The notes under the pieces are model-generated. The model searched no databases and was not told where the DNA came from. It was given only the letters and a program-made list of their open reading frames with translations. Of a DNA stretch of 64,000 nt, positions 11,541 to 22,804 are shown piece after piece. The DNA is taken from assembly GCA_011033025.1 (NCBI GenBank), contig WFMF01000057.1, positions 558,001 to 622,000 on the forward strand, read 5' to 3'. This DNA comes from Beroe forskalii (taxonomy: Eukaryota; Ctenophora; Nuda; Beroida; Beroidae). The position numbers and the translations under genes are program-made. Position 1 is the first letter of the stretch; every line of letters starts with the position of its first letter.

Positions 11541-12060
11541 TAAGTCGTAAGTCTACCTCAGTTCATCACTTGTTTTGTCCGGTTTGTGCAGCTTCTACCA
11601 CTTTTCTTCACTTTTTTGAGTCAAATTTGTCTCCATTGTCCTTGTCTGTTTTCATTTTCTGAGTCTCATTTGTCTCTGTCACATTTGTCCAAACTTTCCT
11701 TGTCCGTTCTCACTCGTTTGAGTCCAATTGCCTTTGTCCCAATTGTCCCTCTCATCCCAATTGTCCATGTCCCAATTCCATTTTTGAGCCTTATTAGTTA
11801 TCCGCCAGTTATGCCATCTTTTATAGCCTGAGGCACTACTTGGCAAGGTCACATGGTCGGCGGATTTTTAATACGCGAACTGTATTCTCTGACCCAACTT
11901 TTCATGCCCAAATTCACTTTTTGAGTCCCTTCTGCCCCTATCCCAATTTCCCTGATCCGTTTTCACTTTTTGACTCCCATTTGTCGCTGTCCAATTTATC
12001 TCAATCATTCTTGTTCATTGTCATTCTCGCCTCACAAATTTGAGTCCACACTCCTACTCT
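11541..12060. repeat. Degenerate 'tttgtccc' repeat
   Basis: Loosely repeated words such as 'tttgagtccaatttgtc' and 'cccaattgtcc' recur every 30–45 bases. They resemble decayed versions of the 'tttgtcccgc' hairpin arms on either side. No gene is seen. Confidence 0.45.
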
Positions 12061-12685
12061 TCACTCCTCTTCAGACCATGCACAAGCTCTAACCAGTGGC
12101 ATGCCCAAAGGGCACAAGGTTAAGAGGGTCTCATCACTCTCTTATTTCTTACCATAGGGATCAAGGTAGTTAATCTTCGAAGGGGCGCCCCCGACCAATT
12201 GTTACTCCTAGAGTATCACCACCTGGTAACAGGTAAGAGGTTGCTAGCAAGGCTAGTAGTGCAACCAGGTGGGTCCCAGTAGAACTCTCTGCAATTGAGA
12301 GTTGCCACCCACCCCGGAAGGGGATGTGGTGGTACGTTGGATATTCTGATATTGCACCAAACAAACAAATTGTCGTTCTCTTGCGTACCATTTGTCAATG
12401 TCCCATTTGTCCCAAGTGTCCTAAAGGTATTTCCTTAAATTTTCAAAATCAAATGCATTCAAGACCATTGGGCCATTGGGGTGAGCGTTTAACTTTGCAG
12501 CATATATTTGTGAGCTATGAGGGCAAGAAAAGTAGTCCATGAGACTGAGATCTAAGGTCAGATTTCCCACCATTAGGTCGAAAATATGCCTGGGATGAAG
12601 TTTCACCCCTTATTCAATGAATTCAATGCCCGGTGAGCCAACAAATAAACTTTTTCCTTAAATATAGGAAATTTCATATCAGAAA
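12061..12685. other. Non-coding; shares a segment with 14.5 and 15.6 kb
   Basis: The piece near 12590–12680 ('gatgaagtttcaccccttat' onward) is repeated near 14490–14560, with traces at 15604. Otherwise I see nothing recognisable. Confidence 0.4.
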
Positions 12686-12689
12686 TGTC

Positions 12690-12815
12690 CCAGTTTGTCC
12701 TGTGTCCCTTTGTCCCGGTTTGTCCCGCTCCAAAAAATGTCCCGCTCCAAGATTTGGGTGAGCAATGGGACAAAGCGGGACAAACCGGGACAAAGCGGGA
12801 CGTTGGCCCCCCCCC
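12690..12815. repeat. GGGACAAAGC hairpin (right copy, inverted)
   Basis: 'tttgtcccgg' units on the left pair with 'gggacaaagc' units on the right, and it ends in 'gcgggacgttgg' plus nine C. This is the mirror image of the start of the 6712 hairpin. A diverged homologue without clear hairpin arms lies at about 15645–15785, sharing both flanks ('cagaaatgtccca' and 'ttctgaattgtcaatctacc'). The hairpin may therefore have grown in place rather than inserted. Confidence 0.55.
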
Positions 12816-12880
12816 AGCCCATTCTGAATTGTCAATCTACCTTCCTTAGATGGCTGATTGCTGACCCTCCCTTCCCCAGG

Positions 12881-13365
12881 TGAACTGCAGTGATCCAGCC
12901 AGAGGAGTGTTGCAGTGTGACATCAGACACTACCCCAGCACTGTCTCTAAAGCAGTGATCTGTACTATAGAAGACAGGCCAGGACTGTGTGCCAACAAGG
13001 CTCTCTTGACTTCGTGGAACTGTCAGACCTATGTGATGGCAGGGACAAATGCGACGGTGAAAAGGCTGTTTGTTTTGCTTCTAGGAGTATCCCTGAACTC
13101 TATACAAAACCTGTCCTCTATGGCAGGCATATTTCAATGTTTTATTGCTTGCCAGGCATGGACAGTATCCAACATTTGAGCCCAAGATGTGTAATAGAAA
13201 ATTTCTATAATCCAAATTATCCAACATACGGACATTTGGACACGGAACTGGTGATTCCAACCAGCACCAGAACTTGTGAGCATGTTTTTGGAGAGTTGTA
13301 CGTCTACTTGAGCTGCTCAGGGCGGTGTTTTAATACTTCCTGTGCCCTGCAGCCCCTCAGGCATG
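12881..13365 (+). pseudogene. LDLa receptor ectodomain exon with a frameshift
   Basis: A strong acceptor (ccttccccag) precedes a frame starting 'VNCSDPARGVLQCD' and reaching 'RPGLC'. A one-base shift near 12985 then moves the good frame, which continues 'LDFVELSDLCDGRDKCDG' (LDLa-like), then about 90 residues, then 'GELYVYLSCSGRCFNTSC'. The cysteine spacing suggests a secreted or extracellular domain paired with LDLa modules. The shift and the R1 block that follows without a clear donor suggest a broken exon. Fragments of it occur at 3046, 4288, 5058 and 15950. An assembly error instead of a true frameshift is possible. Confidence 0.55.
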
Positions 13366-13396
13366 ATTCCAGAATACCTCCCTACCTATTTCAATT

Positions 13397-14490
13397 ATTT
13401 ATCTAAAATTGAAACGTGCGTCATAAAATCTAAACGTGCGTCAGAAAATTGATACGTACAAAATTTCGTGGAACGTGAAATTTTACGACGAAATTGGTTC
13501 CTCTCTCTCTCTCTCCCTCCTCCACCCTCCAAGTTTCTGTTGCGTAGGTATTCCATCTGTAGAAGGTGCGTAGGTATTCTGTCAGAAGGTTGTCCGTAGA
13601 GTAGGTATTCCGTCTGTAGAAGGTTGTCCGTTGTTTTTATTGTGCAGGCAATAAAAACAAGATCTTCACTTTAGCAAAGAACTCCTTTCTCACATTTGTT
13701 GTTCAGACAGAGGACCGAGATCAGTCTCTCCACAGCCCAATTAACCGCTCCAACCACCATCGCCTGTCTCACACCCACCTCATCTCCCTCCCACATTCCT
13801 CCATTGCTGCTTCGCGCGGGGGAAACCTACTTTTAATAAGGTGTAAAAAAAAAATAATAATAATAATAGCCTTCCGGACTCTAGGCCCCCTCCACTAAGG
13901 GAGGGGGACATCCCTTACATCTTTCCTATTTAAAGTCCACGTTCTGACCGCATGTTAACCACGGAAAACCACCTCAACTCGCCACAAGGACGAGGAGCGC
14001 ATGGCTATTTCAATTATTTATCTAAAATTGAAACGTGCGTCATAAAATCTAAACGTGCGTCAGAAAATTGATACGTACAAAATTTCGTGGAACGTGAAAT
14101 TTTACGACGAAATTGGTTCCTCTCTCTCTCTCTCTCCCTTCCTCCACCCCTCCAAGTTTCTGTTGCGTAGGTATTCCATCTGTAGAAGGTGCGTAGGTAT
14201 TCTGTCAGAAGGTTGTCCGTAGAGTAGGTATTCCGTCTGTAGAAGGTGTGTAGGTAGAAGGTGTAGAGTAGACATATATCGAATGAGATACTTTGCCTGG
14301 ACCCCGCCATATATACTAGCATTAACGAGATACGTAACGTGATGTGGACTGATAAAATGCGGTTATGCGAGAACTTGTTGCATGATGTTTGGAGCATTGC
14401 GGTTATGGGAGAACCTAATGCATGTTGTGAGATCCACCGCAGTGTGACAAGATACCATTATCACTCTCTGGATCTCATTATCACTCTACC
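13397..14490 (-). repeat. R1 blocks, inverted (partial copy plus fuller copy)
   Basis: The first about 230 bases are a partial inverted R1. A spacer with 'tgtgcaggcaataaaaac' follows, then a fuller inverted copy from the 'cttcgcgcggggg' end through the 'gtgataatg'-type end. It is the reverse complement of 1–930 and 3290–4290. Confidence 0.7.
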
Positions 14491-14599
14491 TGGGATGAAG
14501 TTTCACCCCTTATTCAATGAATTCAATGCCCGGTGAGCCAACAAATAAACTTTTTCTGGATATTGGACGTTTCATAAGAAATGTAACAGTTTGATATGG

Positions 14600-15610
14600 T
14601 GAATGTCCCGCTTTGTCTGTAGAAGGTGGTCCTGTAGGTATTCTTAATGTCTGTCAGAAGGTTGTCCGTAGAGTAGGTATTCCGTCTGTAGGAAGGTTGT
14701 CCGTTGTTTTTATTTTGCAGGCAAATTCACAAGATCTTCACTTTAGCAAAAACTCCTTTCTAATCATTTGTTGTTCAGACAGGTCAACCGAGATCAGTCT
14801 CTCCACAGCCCAATTAACCGCTCCAACCACCATCGCCTGTCTCACACCCACCTCATCTCCTCCCACATTCAACTCCTCCATTGCTGCTTCGCGCGGGGAA
14901 ACCTACTTTTAATAAGGTGTAAAAAAAAAAATAAAAAATAATAGCCTTCCGGACTCTAGGCCCCTCCACTAAGGGAGGGGACATCCCTTATCTTTCCTAT
15001 TTAAAGTCCACGTTCTGACCGCATGTTAACCACGGAAAACCACCTCAACTCGCCACAAGGACGAGGAGCGCATGGCTATTTAAATTATTTATCTAAAATT
15101 GAAACGTGCGTCATAAAATCTAAACGTGCGTCAGAAAATTGATACGTACAAAATTTCGTGGAACGTGAAATTTTACGACGAAATTGGTTCCTCTCTCTCT
15201 CCCTTCCTCCACCCCTCCAAGTTTCTGTTGCGTAGGTATTCCATCTGTAGAAGGTGCGTAGGTATTCTGTCAGAAGGTTGTCCGTAGGGCGTAGGTAGGT
15301 ATTCCGTCTGTAGAAGGTTGTCCGTGTGAAGGTAGAGTAGACATATATCGAATGAGATACTTTGCCTGGACCCCGCCATATACTAGCATTAACGAGATAC
15401 GTAACATGATGTGGACTGATAAAATGCGGTTATGCGAGAACTTGTTGCATGATGTTTGGAGCATTGCGGTTATGGGAGAACCTAATGCATGTTGTGAGAT
15501 CCACCGCAGTGTGACAAGATACCATTATCACTCTCTGGATCTCATTATCACTCTACCGCAGTGTGACGAGATACCATTATCACGAATACCATTATCACGA
15601 GATAAATAAA
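14600..15610 (-). repeat. R1 block, inverted, copy 2
   Basis: It is collinear with the preceding inverted copy, including the 'cagaggaccgagatcag'-related lead ('tcaaccgagatcagtctc'), the 'gcttcgcgcgggg' end and the 'tatatcgaatgagatacttt' core. It differs by small indels in the 'gaaggttgtccgtag' section. Confidence 0.7.
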
Positions 15611-15949
15611 CTTTTTCCTGTCATTATTAAAAATAACATTCATCAGAAATGTCCCAATTTGTTATGGTAACTTTGTCATGGTGTTTGCCTCTTCAAGTTC
15701 TTCAAAAAAAAGACCCCCAAAGATTTGGAACAGTAATATACAAAGGGGACAAAGTTGTTAAAAATGATCAGTACCCTATGGTTCTGAATTGTCAATCTAC
15801 CTTCCTTTCTACATGGCATGATCATCAGGTATATACCATTCCCCAATTCACTGCAAATGATTAGAGGACTGATGGAGTGGGGCGTGCATTTAAATTAATC
15901 AAAAATAAACCAGCAAGCAATTCAAAGCAGTAAATTATTGTACAATAGG

Positions 15950-16400
15950 AGACAGGAAGGGAACTGTGTTCCAAAAAAGGACCCTCTTGAGCATCCTTTG
16001 GAACTGTCAGACCTATTGGCAGGGACAAATGCGACGGGGAAAAGGCTGTTTGTTTTGGCTCTAAGGCATTATCCCTGAACTTCTTTAGCAAAAACCTGTC
16101 CACATTTGGTTGTTGAGGCATTATTTTATGTTTTCAAAAGTGACAATGAGAAACATGGACAAACTATCCAACAAAGTAAAACGATTTATTCAAGATGTGT
16201 AATACCAGTGAAAATTTCTATATCCAAATTATGTCCAACATACGGACATTTGGGACACATGACTTATGATTCCAACCAGTGCAAGAACTTGTGAATATCA
16301 CATTTTTTCAAAGTTGAATGTCTGATCTCAGCTGCACAGTACGATGTTTTTCCATGTTTCTTCCCTGGTGCCTGCAGCCACTTGAGGCATGATTCCATGA
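15950..16400 (+). pseudogene. Decayed copy of the receptor ectodomain exon
   Basis: It aligns with 13000–13365 over its whole length ('ggaactgtcagacctat', 'gacaaatgcgacgg', 'aacatacggacatttgg', 'gcctgcagcc' in the same order). Many substitutions and indels leave no open frame. It is clearly older or faster-decaying than the 12.88 kb copy. Confidence 0.6.
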
Positions 16401-16539
16401 ACTGTGTAGGCATTCTCAAAAAACAAGATGCTTTAGTTTATTGAAAGAAGAACCTCCAGGTTTCTCCACATTAGTTGTTCCAGATAACCCATCTAATTCC
16501 CTACCTAATATGACTTTTTGAGCGTAGAGAGAGAAGAAC

Positions 16540-17395
16540 AACAGAGGACCGAGGTCAGTCTTTCCACAGCCCAATTAACCGCTCCCACCACCATAGCCTG
16601 CCTCACACCCACCTCATCTCCCTCCCCCATTCCTCCATTGCTGCTTCGCGCGGGGGAAACCTACTTTTAATAAGGTGTAAAAAAATAAAAAAAAATAATA
16701 GCCTTCCGGACTCTAGCCCCCCTCCACTAAGGGAGGGGGACCTCCCTTACATCTTGCCTATTTAAAGTCCACGTTCTGACCGCATGTTAACCACGGAAAA
16801 CCACCTCAACTCGCCAAAAGGACGAGGAGCGCATGGCTATTTCAATTATTTATCTAAAATTGAAACGTGCGTCATAAAATCTAAATGTGCGTCAGAAAAT
16901 TGATACGTACAAAATTTCGTGGAACGTGAAATTTTACGACGAAATTGGTTCCTCTCTCTCTCTCCCTTCCTCCACCCCTCCAAGTTTCTGTTGCGTAGGT
17001 AGAAGGTGCGTAGGTATTCTGTCAGAAGGTTGTCCGTAGAGTAGGTATTCCGTCTGTAGAAGGTGTGTAGGTAGAAGGTGTGTAGAGTAGACATATATCG
17101 AATGAGATACTTTGCCTGGACCCCGCCATATATACTAGCATTAACGAGATACGTAACGTGATGTGGACTGATAAAATGCGGTTATGCGAGAACTTGTTGC
17201 ATGATGTTTGGAGCATTGCGGTTATGGGAGAACCTAATGCATGTTGTGAGATCCACCGCAGTGTGACAAGATACCATTATCACTCTCTGGATCTCATTAT
17301 CACTCTACCGCAGTGTGACGAGATACCATTATCACGAGATACCATTATCACGAGATACCACGAGCAGGGGTTTTGTGACGTCATTATCAAAGATG
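16540..17395 (-). repeat. R1 block, inverted, copy 3
   Basis: This is a full inverted copy ending in the 'ttttgtgacgtcattatcaaa' TGACGTCA half. It is preceded by the ectodomain pseudo-exon at 15950, the same neighbour order as at 12.9–14.5 kb. The whole exon-plus-R1 segment therefore seems to have been duplicated. Confidence 0.7.
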
Positions 17396-18160
17396 AGACT
17401 GAGGCCAATTTATTTTCAAGAGTATTTTAGTAAGTTTGACAATCATTCAGCCTCTAGCCCCGAACGTAACATCTCAAAAAATCATTCGTTATAGTTTTGA
17501 TGAAATATTATATAGTTGTTTTGAATAAATTGTGTCACTTTTATAATGCAAGAAATTATATACGTATATACAAGAAATTATATATAATTTCTACCCTTCA
17601 AACACTCATTCTGAATAAATGTTTATTAAATGTGTTATATTTCTGTATTTAAACGTCTCCGCCAAGCCATATTGTCATTGGTTATTGTTTTGTGGCGTAT
17701 TAATCGCATAATAAACTTACAAAAGCATAATAAATAATGCATTTAGTTAGTGGGAGACTCATACGAATTACAGACTGTTGCAAAATGATCAGTCGGGGGT
17801 CAGTAGGGGGTCAGCAGGGGGTCAGTAGGAGGTCAGTAGGGGGTCATTGGTATACTTTCATACGACCCATTAATCGGCCAGTCTTCACAACTGGATTATT
17901 CAAGTCACCTTTTCTTAATATTTGATCACCAGAACCACCTTATGTTTTACAAAATCTATCATTCATCATTTTTTCAATTTTGCAAGAAAAAATCGAAGAT
18001 TAGGCACAAAAGTAGGCTAACTAAGTTTTTCCTAAGTAGATGTAACACTTGCTTGCCTTTTGGCTTATTAGATTTTACTTGGAATGTCCGATGGCCCATA
18101 TGCGGACTATGGTTGTGGGGCTGGTTTGTCTAACTGACTGTATAAAGTAATATAATAAAC
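17396..18160. other. AT-rich spacer with a short G-rich minisatellite
   Basis: No gene is seen. Near 17790–17848 there is a run of five to six 11-bp units of the form 'gggggtcagta', G-rich on the + strand. Confidence 0.45.
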
Positions 18161-18162
18161 TA

Positions 18163-18440
18163 GCAGGCCCGTTGGACCTGCACACAGCTCACTCGGCGCT
18201 GCTACGCAGCACCTCGTTCGCAGGTTTTAAAGGGTTCTCTGCTCCAGAAAAAGTGCTATTTTCATGATCCAATTTATTAATTATTTCTGTAATCATGGTG
18301 AAATTCCATGTTTCTAGGTGCCTCCTATCGCACCTTTATGTTACGCGCGATGACGTCACTACTGCACCAGACCGCAACTGACTGCTATGCGCGCTATTAA
18401 AATACGTGATAAAATTGGTATTTCCCACATTACTTTTGTT
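18163..18440 (+). mobile_element. Double-hairpin element, diverged solitary copy
   Basis: It begins 'ctagcaggcccgttgg', a near-palindrome, followed by 'gctcactcgg' and a second hairpin 'gtgctgctacgcagcac' (as 'gcgctgctacgcagcacc'). The remainder diverges from the array copies at 22.8–24.9 kb. The body is non-coding. Confidence 0.5.
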
Positions 18441-19229
18441 GTTTGCTTCACTTTTAGTTTTCTTATTTTCTTTTAAATGATTGTTTGCTGATTAGATATG
18501 TTAGTTAATTGATGCACTCAACTATTTATGCATTCATTTGGGACAATAGGATGGGAAATGAGCCCATCTTGCCTGCAAAATTCTGATAGTTTTCATTGTG
18601 AAATCAGTACTTTAAGGCATCAGCTAACTCGAGATACCTTCACTCACCCCTTATTTGATCTGACTTCAGTTCATTCTGAAAGTGAAACTCGTCACTCTTC
18701 AGTAGCAATTTACTCTAAGTTCCTTCTTACCGTAATACCGGTCGACCAGTTCAATTATATTTTGACAACTGTCCAGTCCGACTAAAATTCACTTTTTAAC
18801 AAGTTTTGACAAGTTTCAGTTCTGTGCAATGTAGGACCTGTCCTCTCTAACACCAAACACTCTGGCTCATGAACTCATGAAAATAGTCCCGGTTTAAACA
18901 AGTTTTATACTCTGACACAAGTCCACTCCGGTCTAATCTTACCGACTATAGCACATGTTCACTCTGAATCTATATTAATTCCCATTCTAGCCGATTCCGA
19001 AGTAGGTTCACTGTTTCTTCTAACACCAGTTCACTCTAACAACAGTAAACGACCGAGTTCAAGTTCTTAGCCGAGGCCGAGTTTGCGTTGTTTTCTGACT
19101 GACGCCAGTCTACTCTAACATCAATTCAATCTGACACTAGTCCGGTTTTATCACAACAGCTCAGTGATCACTCGGACACCAATTCACTGATCATTCGTAA
19201 ATTTCAAATCAACCAAATACATTTTACCG
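18441..19229. repeat. Decayed tandem repeat with 'cagttcactctaacacc' words
   Basis: From about 18650 the words 'gttcactct', 'ctgacacaagtcc' and 'taacaccagttc' recur at irregular 25–40 base spacing, like an old minisatellite. No gene is seen. Confidence 0.35.
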
Positions 19230-19530
19230 CATCAAAGAATTCCAGTCACATCAAAAGTTTCGGGGCAACGTATTGAAAACAGCATTAAACAGAAATTTAA
19301 TCGCACGCGCGCAATATGCAACCATAGCAACGCACGCGCTCATATTCATACTGCACGTGGCCACCCCAAAATGTGTCTACAAAATTAAAAGGACAAAAAC
19401 GTTACGACGTACAGAAAATGGTAAATAATATAAGAGACTAGCAGGCCCGTTGGGCCTGCAAATACACAGCTCACTCGGTGCTGCTACGCAGCACCTCGTT
19501 CGCAAATTTCAAATCAGCTAAATACTTACT
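19230..19530 (+). mobile_element. Double-hairpin element, second solitary copy
   Basis: It contains a body with 'cgcacgcgcgcaatatg', 'ccatagcaacgcacgcgc' and 'cacgtgg', then 'ctagcaggcccgttgggcct' and the 'gctgctacgcagcacc' hairpin. A body-only relative lies at 26190–26395. It is followed by a (actt)n tract near 19529–19545. Confidence 0.5.
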
Positions 19531-19985
19531 TACTTACTTACTTTGGGGTGGAACGGTAAATTCGGCCGAAGCCCTACAAACCGTGCCATCAGGAACAACC
19601 TCTGCTGGCTGAGCCTAAGGCTCCCTGAGATATACAATATTAATACTACCAATATGATATGCTGCGACGATCTTTCCGGAGCCTAGATGGTCGTCGCCAT
19701 CCTGCAGCTTGCAATCCCTTATGGAGCGAGTCCAAAAGAGAAGACAGAGACCAAACTGCAGGGTGTAGTACCTGAGAGGATTCGCACACTAGGAGTGCTT
19801 TGACCTGGAGATATGATCTATTAAGTGGGAACTGGGAATAGGAATCGAAGTCGCTTTAACTGAGACCAGGTCTAAGTGCAAAGAAGATACTGTTGTTATT
19901 AATCAGTCAAAACTTCTGAGAAACAAATCTGTACTTTCCTAAGTTGTGTTATCTGACTGCCATTAAATGCAAAGGGCCCCGGGAT
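19531..19985. other. Non-coding flank of the hAT element
   Basis: Only a short 'actt' microsatellite and unique sequence are seen. The last 8 bases (19978–19985, CCCGGGAT) are the left target-site duplication. Confidence 0.5.
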
Positions 19986-21599
19986 TAGGGTTTCCATCTA
20001 GATATTATCTAGATAAGATTATCTAGATAATTTGCAAAAAATCTTTGTCTATTTATCTAGATAATTTTTACTAGATATCTAGATAAACTTCATATCCCTT
20101 TGCCGAGAAATTTCAGCTAAATTTTCCAATTTTCTAGAAATTTTTCAATAATTGATGGACTTTGAATATTCAAAATTTCTGTTCTGTTCATTTTCACACC
20201 CGTTTTGGAGATCTAAGTTAGTAAGACACCTTGTGGCTATGCATAGATGGACTTGGACTTATTTCAGACTTCTATGAACATTGCTCAATGTTCAGGAACT
20301 CCAGGTTAATGGAAAGACTGTCCGGCTTCATGTACAATCTGTTTAACTAATAATTCGACCATTGTCGAACTGAAATGAATTTAAACAGAACTAGATAATA
20401 GAAGGCAATGTTAAAAGTTTAATAAAGGATCTTATCACATCAAACAAAAGTTATAATAATAATAAATAAATTCAAAATACTTATAACACGCTTAGACAAT
20501 CACTAATATTACACAAGGCAATATTTTGCCATTCAAGCGTGACCATGAATCAATATCCAAATTATTCAGTCTATATGAAAGATATACGAACACAAGATTT
20601 TAGTCTTATATTAAACATTAAATCCAACTTCACTTTGTGCCTTAAAAATTAAAATATCCAAAATATTCCAGTCTATATTAAACATCAGTCTCAATTTACT
20701 CAACTCCCATAAACGCAGTCTCAAAATAGTGAGTCTTAAGAAGTGTTTAAATGATTCCAACTCTGCAGCTTCTTATACTATATGGTAAACAGTTCCAAGT
20801 TTTGGGAGCCATGTAGGTAAAAGAGGCATCTGTCTTGGAGAGGCGAGATGGTGGAGGCACTTTGAGGAGGTAAAAGTCATTGTCAAGCCTCAGACTCACA
20901 ATACCTACTCTTAACTCTCGATATTCTCCTCCACTACTATATAAATATTCTGTCACAAAACATTGTGCCCTTTTCAAAAAATGAGGTGAAAATATGTACG
21001 AAATTAGCCTCCAGCTATGGCAAATTCATTGCTTGTTTAAACTTTTAAAATCAACCCCCTAAATAACCAACATTAAATTGTTAACGCATCCAACTCGAAC
21101 AACTATTAACTTTGGTATGTTAATTAGGGAATTTCATTCCTTTTTCTTATTCTCTAATTCTCACTCCAGCAACTCCGACTGTCCGAGGCCATCATCATGA
21201 AATCAACCTTAATTCGCCATTAATTGACTCCTTTCCGATGGATAATGGCTAATGCAAGTGTTTATAGCGACTGATGGGTAGATGAGGAACTTGTTGCTAC
21301 TTTTTTATGGATGATGACATATTTCAACTTAATCAAATGAAACAACGAATGTCCTGAACACCTGAACTTCATTCGATATCAAATGATCTTTTGGTGGTCA
21401 TTGATATCATAAATTTCAAATAACAACAAGGTGAATAACCAAGAGCTGGTTATGGGATGATACTTACGTTGAAGTTGTGTAAAATATGTATAAATTCCGG
21501 ATTCAAAAATTATCTAGATTATCTAGATAATCTAGATAATTGCGAAAAAATTATCTATTTATCTAGATAAAAGATTCCAAGTAGATAATGGAAACCCTA
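19986..21599. mobile_element. Non-autonomous hAT-type DNA transposon with 8-bp target duplication
   Basis: The left end reads TAGGGTTTCCAT followed by several 'tatctagataa' words. The right end is the reverse complement (…ATGGAAACCCTA), preceded by the same words. CCCGGGAT is duplicated exactly on both sides (19978–19985 and 21600–21607). An 8-bp target duplication with short inverted ends is diagnostic of the hAT superfamily. The 1,614-bp interior has no transposase-like frame, only a retrotransposon scrap (20747–20980), so it would move only with help from another element. The exact duplication suggests fairly recent insertion. Confidence 0.85.
20747..20980 (-). pseudogene. 3' end of a non-LTR retrotransposon reverse-transcriptase ORF
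   Basis: The 76-codon minus-strand frame ends in 'SKTDASFTYMAPKTWNCLP'. This resembles the common C-terminal signature of many LINE reverse transcriptases (…F.Y.APK.WN.LP..IR). It is nested in the hAT element and lacks everything upstream, so it is a 5'-truncated remnant carried along by that element. Confidence 0.55.
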
Positions 21600-21607
21600 C
21601 CCGGGAT

Positions 21608-22800
21608 GTTACTAGGAGTTAGGACTGAGTGTTGATGCCTAACCAGAGAGGTTAAGGCAGCTATTTTTTGTCCTGTAGAGAAATGTGTTATGAAATCTAG
21701 GACGATTTGACTAAGAAACTATCTGCTAAATAAATACTGTATGTGGGGAATCATAACTAAATGTTGGAGTTGCTAAGTGGTGAAAGCTCGATACAAAGCC
21801 TCATTACCAGACAAACTTATAGGGTGCTGGGGACATTTCCTGATAGTGGTAGAAGAATATCTCCCTTTACCTCGAGAGATACTATAGGTCTCTTCCTGGT
21901 GAATCTGCATGTCCTGCGTTGCATCTAGATGTATGAAGTCTGTGCCAACAGCAATCAGCATCCTACGGCTGCTTCATGTAGCTGATAGCACACTAATTTG
22001 CATCATCAACCGCCTGATAGAGTGATAAATGCTTTTCCCATGTGGGACTTCCTGCGTAACGTTAAATTTTCCTGGGTATTCGGGCTGGCTCATGGCTCAT
22101 TGCCAATAGCAGTGGATCCTTCGCAGGAAAGCTAGCCTTTCTTTGAGAAAGGCTAGTATCTTGGTCTGCATCCTGTTGATGTAAGACTGAGGTAGTCCAA
22201 ACCTTTTGGAATCTTCCTTAGCTGTTTCCTATTTCGTTACAATTGCCTGACGATAGAAAGCTATGATAATATTATTCTTAGTGGGGTCTGAGTGATTTGA
22301 CATGAACAATAGCAATTAACATTTGCCTGATCATGTAAAATAGATCCTGCACGAAGAAGAGATCGTAAGATTAATCAAAACTTCATGAGCGCTGGAAAAA
22401 TGGAAAACTGGATAAAAAGAAAGAATACTCCTCTCAGAAAAGATGGGAGATCCTAGTGTAGAATGATCCACTGATGTCCTCTTCACACTATCACAGGAAA
22501 ATCAAGAGCGGGATCAGATCCAGAGGAGATGGTGATGTCTCACAACAGGAAGGTGACGAGGAGGGTGGGGGTGAAGGAAACTTTGAGCTACCGAAGCGGG
22601 TTGCAGGATAATGAGTCTTGGTCCTCCAGGAGAATTAGCAGGGAAGAAGTGAAGTGAAGAAGTTCCAGATGGTAGGATAGGGTAGCAACGATAGGAGAGG
22701 CTCTGTAGCGTAAGGATTCGGGGTGTTGCAGAAGCTGGTTGAGATTCAAGATTCACTGCATCTGGTGCGGAGGATTCAAGAAAACTTGATTGGATGTCTC
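21608..22800. other. Unique non-coding stretch
   Basis: I find no gene, RNA or repeat that I can name. The short minus-strand frame near 22.5–22.75 kb is proline/serine-rich, has no recognisable motif and is probably chance. Confidence 0.4.
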
Positions 22801-22804
22801 AGGA

